The notes beneath the pieces are model-generated. The model saw only the letters and a program-made list of their open reading frames with translations, made no database searches and had not been told where the DNA came from. From positions 310,001 through 374,000 of the forward strand of contig JACKKD010000003.1 in assembly GCA_020637675.1 (NCBI GenBank): 64,000 nt of DNA, given 5' to 3'. Shown in pieces: positions 60,573 through 64,000 of this stretch (position 1 is the first letter of the stretch; every line of letters starts with the position of its first letter). A program made the translations under genes and the position numbers. The DNA is from Paracoccaceae bacterium (GTDB lineage: Bacteria; Pseudomonadota; Alphaproteobacteria; Rhodobacterales; Rhodobacteraceae).

Positions 60573-61208
60573 ATGTTCAGAGCTCTCGCTGGTCTCCTCC
60601 TCGCCGTGCTGCTTGTGCCGGCGGCCTGGGCGCAAAGCGGTTATCGCATCCAGCCCGGCGACGTGTTGCAGATGGAGGTCCTGGAAGACCCGAGCCTCAA
60701 CCGCAGCCTTCTCGTCCTGCCCGACGGAAGCGTCAGCCTGCCGCTCGTGGGCACCGTGCAGGCCACGGGCAAGAGCGTGGAATCGATGCGCAACGCGATC
60801 TCGGCCGCGCTGGCGTCGAACTTCGCCTCGCCCCCGACGGTCTTCCTCTCGGTGGGCCAGCTCAACCCCGTGACCTCGGCCGTGAACGCAGCCCAGGCAC
60901 AGGCGGTGGCCGCGAATGTGCGGCCCTACGGCACGGTAGCGGTCTACGCGGTCGGCGAGTTCAATACCCAGGGCCGGCTCGACATCCAGTCGGGTACGAC
61001 GCTCCTGCAGTTCCTGGCTGAAACCGGCGGTCTGACCCGGTTCGCCGCGACCAAGCGGATCCAATTGCACCGTCCGGACAAGAAGACGGGTTTGGAAACC
61101 GTTTACAACTTCAACTACAAGGCCATTCAGGCCGGAGCCAAGGCCCCGGTGATCGTGTTGCGGGACGGTGACGTGATCGTGGCGCCGGAGCGCAAACTCT
61201 TCGAATAA
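60573..61208 (+). CDS. Polysaccharide export protein (Wza-like)
   Basis: A 211-residue periplasmic protein with a signal peptide (MFRALAGLLLAVLLVPAAWA) and a Poly_export (PES) domain, including YRIQPGDVLQMEVLED, LPDGSVSLPLVGTV and an SLBB-like YAVGEFNTQGRLDIQSGTT domain. It has no lipobox Cys, unlike E. coli Wza, as in many exosortase-locus export proteins. It probably forms the outer export channel with the barrel protein that follows 11 bases downstream. Confidence 0.9.
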   Translation: MFRALAGLLLAVLLVPAAWAQSGYRIQPGDVLQMEVLEDPSLNRSLLVLPDGSVSLPLVGTVQATGKSVESMRNAISAALASNFASPPTVFLSVGQLNPVTSAVNAAQAQAVAANVRPYGTVAVYAVGEFNTQGRLDIQSGTTLLQFLAETGGLTRFAATKRIQLHRPDKKTGLETVYNFNYKAIQAGAKAPVIVLRDGDVIVAPERKLFE

Positions 61209-61219
61209 AGGCGGATACG

Positions 61220-62707
61220 GTGGGGACGAGCAGAACAACGATCGCGACAATCGCGACGCTTTCGACAATCTGGCCCGGTATGGCGCTCCCCCAGGGGAGC
61301 GCCGGCACATCTGTGACGGGCTATACACCTCCGGGCACGACGGCAACCACGACGGCGGGCACCACAGCCGGGACCGCGGCCCAGCCGGCCACGCCGACCC
61401 AGGGTGGCCTGCAGGTGGACATCGGGGTCAGCTCAAAGCTCACCGTCGATGACAATTTCCAGCTCCAGCCGAGCAGCGCCGGTACCTCTACCATCTGGGA
61501 CAACACGCTGACCTTCGGCCTCTCGAACGTGACGGGAGTGCAGGATCTGACCGTGAACGGCTCGGGCGTGTTTCGGTACGGCGACATTCCAGGCCGCTCG
61601 CTTTCGGGGTTCGAAGACCCCAACCTGCGCTTCCGCTACAGGCTCGACGGGGTGAACAGCCAGTTGACCCTTACCGGTCGCTACCGCCATGTCGATCGGG
61701 AATTCCTCGACCCGTTCCAGATCGAACAGGAAGAAACGAACGCCGGTGCCTTCTATTCCGGCGGCGGCACGATGACGATCCGCAACGCAGGCATGTCCTA
61801 TGTCACCGGCCTCAACGATCCCTTGACCTTCACGCTGAGCCTCAGCCACGACGAGAAGGATTATGACGCCGCGGCGCTTGCCGCGAACGCCCGGCTTTTC
61901 GACACCAAGAACGATGATGTGAACGCAACCGTCGCGCTGAAGGTGTCGCCGGTCACCAGCCTCCGGTTCAACGCGGGTTACGCGCACTACACCGCCGAAG
62001 ACACGCCGCAGACGGACCGCACGACGACCGACTATTCGATCGGCGTGGTCCAGGACATCAACCCTGTGCTCCTCCTCGACGCTCGCCTCGGTGTCACCGA
62101 GGTTGAAACCGACACGCTGACGGGCACAACCCAGCGCGACGGCGTGACGGGGGCCGTCACCCTGACCCAGACGCTCGCGAACGGCACGGCGTTCCTTGCT
62201 GTCGACTCGACGGTCAACCAGAACGGCGCGCGCGAGACGTTCCGTTTCGGCCGCAATCTCCAGCTTCCGCTCGGCACCTTCTCGGGTTCGCTCGGCGCCA
62301 CCCACGCCCCGAGCGGAAACACCTATGCCGTGGCAGCACTCGCCTACAGCCGGCAGCTCAAGTCATCGAACGTCTCGGTGTCGCTGAACCGCGCGGTCAA
62401 CACGAACAATTCCAGCGAGGACGTTCTCGATACCCGTCTGACGGTCGCCTACGGCTACGACATCAACAACAATTCTCGGCTCAATTTCTCGGTGAACTGG
62501 GGTCGCTCGGAAAGCGCCGGGATCGGCGCCGCGCCGACGATCGAGCGGACGACCCTGAGGGCGGCCTACACCCATGACCTGACCCAGGACTGGGCGCTGA
62601 CCGGAGGGGTTCTTCTGCGCCACCGTTCGGATTCCTCGGCGCCGGGCGACGCGCAGTCGAACTCGGTCTTCGTCACGCTCGGCCGCACGTTCAGTTTCCG
62701 CCCGTGA
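61220..62707 (+). CDS. Outer-membrane beta-barrel protein of the exopolysaccharide locus
   Basis: A 495-residue protein. The N-terminus (1-24) may act as a signal peptide, though it is less typical than its neighbours (GTG start at 61220, preceded by AAGGCGGA). Residues 35-75 are Thr/Gly-rich. The rest is amphipathic beta-strand (for example GYAHYTAEDTPQTDRTTTDY) ending in a C-terminal aromatic motif, FVTLGRTFSFRP, as in outer-membrane barrels. It follows the export gene directly and may make the outer pore or anchor the secretion complex. Confidence 0.8.
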   Translation: MGTSRTTIATIATLSTIWPGMALPQGSAGTSVTGYTPPGTTATTTAGTTAGTAAQPATPTQGGLQVDIGVSSKLTVDDNFQLQPSSAGTSTIWDNTLTFGLSNVTGVQDLTVNGSGVFRYGDIPGRSLSGFEDPNLRFRYRLDGVNSQLTLTGRYRHVDREFLDPFQIEQEETNAGAFYSGGGTMTIRNAGMSYVTGLNDPLTFTLSLSHDEKDYDAAALAANARLFDTKNDDVNATVALKVSPVTSLRFNAGYAHYTAEDTPQTDRTTTDYSIGVVQDINPVLLLDARLGVTEVETDTLTGTTQRDGVTGAVTLTQTLANGTAFLAVDSTVNQNGARETFRFGRNLQLPLGTFSGSLGATHAPSGNTYAVAALAYSRQLKSSNVSVSLNRAVNTNNSSEDVLDTRLTVAYGYDINNNSRLNFSVNWGRSESAGIGAAPTIERTTLRAAYTHDLTQDWALTGGVLLRHRSDSSAPGDAQSNSVFVTLGRTFSFRP

Positions 62708-62859
62708 AACGGTGGCGGCGGCCTGGCCTTTTCGGTTCCGTCCGCGAAACACGTGTGCCTTTCCGCGGACTTGTGACCAGGCAGGCGCCGAAACCGGTCG
62801 CCACGCTGACGTTCTTCCCCTAGATTTGCGCCCGTTCGATCCGCGTGAGTAGCCTTCAG

Positions 62860-64000
62860 ATGAGCCAGTCCACCAGCCCCGGCGGGTCCGACGCCCTGAG
62901 GTTCAGCGCCGTGAAGCCGGCGGGCTTCGTGCTCTTCGTGCTCCTGATCCTCGTCTCGCTGCCCATCTTCTGGATCGGGCATGTCTCGTTGGCCCTTGCC
63001 TGGTCCACCGCGGAATACAGCCACGGGCCGCTCATCCCGCTCATCTCGCTCTACCTCTTCCTGCGCGAGTTGCGGCGGATGCCGCCGCCGGCGCCCGAGG
63101 TGCGGCTCCGCTGGCCGGGACTTGTCGTCGTGGCCGGTGCGCTGGCACTCGCCGGCCTCGGCAATCTCATGCGGGTGCCGGACATCGTCACCTATGCCTT
63201 CATCCTCTGGGTCGCCGGCGTGGTCCTGACGATGTTCGGCTGGAGTCGCGGTCGGCTCCACATGTTGCCGGTCTTTCACCTGATCTTCATGCTTCCGCTG
63301 CCGCAGGTGCTCTACTGGAAGCTGACGATCTTCCTGCAGTGGGTCTCCTCGGCGCTGGGCGTCTGGTTCCTGAGTCTCGGCGGCGTGGCCGTCTTTCTCG
63401 AAGGTAACGTGATCGACCTCGGGGTCTACAAGCTTCAGGTGGCCGAGGCATGTTCCGGCTTGCGCTACCTCTTCCCGATCCTCAGCTTCTCATACCTTTT
63501 CGCCATCCTCTATCGCGGGCCGTTGTGGCACAAGGTGGTGCTGCTCGTGTCGGCCGCGCCGCTGACGGTTTTGATGAACTCGGTTCGCATCGCCGTGATC
63601 GGTGTTCTGGTTAACAGCTACGGGATCGAGCAGGCGGAAGGCTTCCTCCATTTCTTCGAGGGCTGGGTGATCTTCCTCATCTGCGTGGCGATCCTCTTCG
63701 GGCTCGCCATGGTGCTTCAGCGCTTCGCACCCAATCCCTTGACGCTCTCCGAGGCGATCGACCTCGATTTCGAAGGATTCGGCACGATCTTCACCCGCGT
63801 CTTCGCCATCCGCGCCTCGGCTGCGCTCCTCGCCGCCGTGCTGATCACCGGCGCCGCCTCCACCGCCTGGCAGACCCTCCCCGCGCCCGAGGTCACTGCC
63901 CCCAACCGCGACCCGCTCCTGCTGTTCCCGCGGCAGGTCGAGAACTGGCAGAGCTACACTGTCGATCTGGAGCCGGACATCGAGCGTGTTCTCGCGGCCG
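62860..64000 (+). CDS. xrtD: Exosortase (XrtD-like) with EpsI domain, 5' part
   Basis: An integral-membrane exosortase that processes VPLPA-CTERM tails. It has about eight transmembrane helices, and the three active-site residues are all present: Cys198 in EACSGLRY, Arg243 in NSVRIAVIG and His264 in FLHFFEGW. After residue 290 an EpsI-type domain begins (NRDPLLLFPRQVENWQSYTV), a fusion I recall for XrtD. The gene runs off the right edge at residue 380, so the C-terminal end is missing. The start ATG 62860 has a weak ribosome-binding site. Its substrate is probably the 52593 protein. Confidence 0.9.
   Translation, partial: MSQSTSPGGSDALRFSAVKPAGFVLFVLLILVSLPIFWIGHVSLALAWSTAEYSHGPLIPLISLYLFLRELRRMPPPAPEVRLRWPGLVVVAGALALAGLGNLMRVPDIVTYAFILWVAGVVLTMFGWSRGRLHMLPVFHLIFMLPLPQVLYWKLTIFLQWVSSALGVWFLSLGGVAVFLEGNVIDLGVYKLQVAEACSGLRYLFPILSFSYLFAILYRGPLWHKVVLLVSAAPLTVLMNSVRIAVIGVLVNSYGIEQAEGFLHFFEGWVIFLICVAILFGLAMVLQRFAPNPLTLSEAIDLDFEGFGTIFTRVFAIRASAALLAAVLITGAASTAWQTLPAPEVTAPNRDPLLLFPRQVENWQSYTVDLEPDIERVLAA

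Overview
This 64 kb of GC-rich chromosomal DNA almost certainly comes from an alphaproteobacterium of the Rhodobacteraceae/Roseobacteraceae group. The evidence is the codon use, the gene families (PHA synthase, MttB-family and GcvT-fused FAD dehydrogenases in one operon, a RcGTA-type spike base protein, VPLPA-CTERM/exosortase genes) and the YnjBCDF-type transporter. No genus is claimed. There is no phage integrase, insertion sequence, CRISPR array or rRNA operon; one tRNA-Lys(TTT) is present.

Layout. (1) 0-9 kb: an exported-protein fragment, a small exported protein, then a PHA/energy module (phaC, a phosphate acyltransferase, a P-type cation ATPase and a phasin-like protein) with FNR/FixK-type boxes upstream of phaC and of the phasin-like gene, followed by rlmN. 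(2) 8.7-21.9 kb: a seven-gene minus-strand operon (two GcvT-fused FAD dehydrogenases, a quinone oxidoreductase, a non-pyrrolysine MttB homologue, a beta-hydroxyacid dehydrogenase, a GMC oxidoreductase and a HyuA-type ATPase/hydrolase), divergent from a LysR gene with a perfect-arm palindrome at its start. It looks like a catabolic pathway for a methylated or quaternary amine. (3) 21.9-28.9 kb: an operon related to E. coli ydjXYZ-ynjABCDF (ABC transporter, CDP-alcohol phosphatidyltransferase, and a membrane TVP38 domain fused to a flavin disulfide reductase), plus a cytochrome c.

(4) 29-36 kb: housekeeping genes (mtaB, dapF, tRNA-Lys, Trm112-like, Lon-substrate-domain protein, CnoX-like thioredoxin, HbpS/GlcG-like protein, dapD, LOG protein). 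(5) 36-43.7 kb: an aminotransferase, a TetR regulator with its probable operator, an AbgB-type amidohydrolase and a DmpA-type aminopeptidase, then pncB, pncA and trhO. (6) 43.7-64 kb: a cell-surface polysaccharide region. It holds glycosyltransferases, an acetyltransferase, an SGNH esterase, a large SGNH/LamG-like protein, a GTA head-spike-base homologue, a secreted beta-helix protein, a VPLPA-CTERM protein, the exopolysaccharide assembly machinery (tyrosine kinase, chain-length protein, AAA ATPase, priming sugar transferase, TPR lipoprotein, export protein, outer-membrane beta-barrel) and the start of an exosortase-EpsI gene that runs off the window.

The most interesting items are the O2-responsive PHA module, the orphan MttB operon, the ynj-like operon with a TVP38-reductase fusion, and the GTA spike-base homologue sitting inside the capsule/exopolysaccharide region.
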